Assembly: GCF_007989605.1 (NCBI RefSeq)
Contig: NZ_BJUL01000003.1
Location: 248,001 to 312,000, forward strand
From: Vreelandella venusta
GTDB taxonomy: Bacteria; Pseudomonadota; Gammaproteobacteria; Pseudomonadales; Halomonadaceae
Reading direction: 5' to 3'
Length of the DNA stretch: 64,000 bases
In this document: positions 63,933 through 64,000 of the stretch, in pieces
Layout of the letters: each line of letters begins with the position of its first letter
Position numbering within the stretch: the stretch's first letter is position 1
Made by a program: the position numbers and the translations under genes
Notes under the pieces: generated by a model
Seen by the model: the letters and a program-made list of their open reading frames with translations, nothing else
The model's database searches: none
What the model was told of the DNA's origin: nothing

Positions 63933-64000
63933 AGCGAACAACCTTTTGTCATAGCCGGGCAGATCGCCACACGGGGCCTGATAGGCAGCAGAGTCATTTT
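63926..64000 (-). other. Probable end of an upstream gene, cut by the window edge
   Basis: Two minus-strand frames are open to the edge. One ends at TAA 63928-63926 with [12 protein letters not shown], overlapping the fhuB start by seven bases, as coupled genes often do. The other runs into fhuB in frame. A gene for the ATPase or binding protein is expected here but cannot be identified from so few residues. Confidence 0.3.

Noticed and set aside
1..64000. tRNA, rRNA, CRISPR arrays, IS elements, prophage genes
   Set aside because: No cloverleaf with a GGTTCGAATCC-type arm, no regularly spaced repeats, and no transposase, integrase or phage structural gene was seen by eye.

Overview
The window reads as chromosomal DNA of a Halomonas-type (Halomonadaceae) gammaproteobacterium. 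That assignment is inferred from the look of the proteins (deaD, csbD, yqjG, mepM, ltaE, speG, arfA and nasR-type genes, TRAP-free TctABC uptake, Fur-controlled siderophore genes). No rRNA, tRNA, IS element, prophage or CRISPR array was seen.

Layout. 0-5.4 kb: start of nfi, the cold-shock helicase deaD with a long structured leader, stress genes csbD and a PRC-barrel protein, a glutathionyl-hydroquinone reductase and a LysR regulator. 6-12.8 kb: a cell-wall set (MepM-like endopeptidase and two different L,D-transpeptidases), a soluble CZB zinc-binding protein derived from a chemoreceptor, and a patatin. 12.8-16 kb: nitrate transporter and NasR antiterminator. 16-18.9 kb: oxidoreductases and an acetyltransferase. 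19-25.7 kb: a GntR regulator divergent from a two-gene CHR transporter, a TctCBA uptake system and a gamma-glutamyltransferase-like enzyme. 25.8-28.6 kb: an ABC exporter, a DUF1127 protein and the short ribosome-rescue gene arfA. 28.7-39.8 kb: nasA-cobA leftward, a Fur-controlled siderophore receptor, then nasB-nirBD rightward. 39.8-53.8 kb: mixed metabolism, transport and regulation, including two tiny paralogous proteins. 54-64 kb: iron acquisition (FhuD-like protein, TonB receptor, FecR, FecI, peptide/siderophore exporter, FhuF, FhuB), with a remnant of a HigA antitoxin between its two halves.

The best supported system is an assimilatory nitrate regulon split over three transcription units: narK-nasR, nasA-cobA and nasB-nirB-nirD. 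Each unit has a sigma-54 promoter with exact GG-N10-GC spacing, and each leader has at least one hairpin with a hexaloop carrying A at position 1 and G at position 4 (the ANTAR recognition pattern) ahead of a terminator-like hairpin. NtrC-like sites lie about 80-100 bases upstream in two of the three. Nitrogen limitation (NtrC and sigma-54) would start transcription and nitrate, sensed by NasR, would let it continue. NasR lies downstream of one of its own probable targets.

Other points of note: the stop codon of arfA sits in the loop of an 11-bp hairpin, which fits non-stop-mRNA control. Two microproteins of 37 and 40 residues sit 331 bases apart and look like paralogues. A large imperfect palindrome lies at 27774-27856. 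An inverted repeat can cover the ribosome binding site of the FecI-linked receptor.
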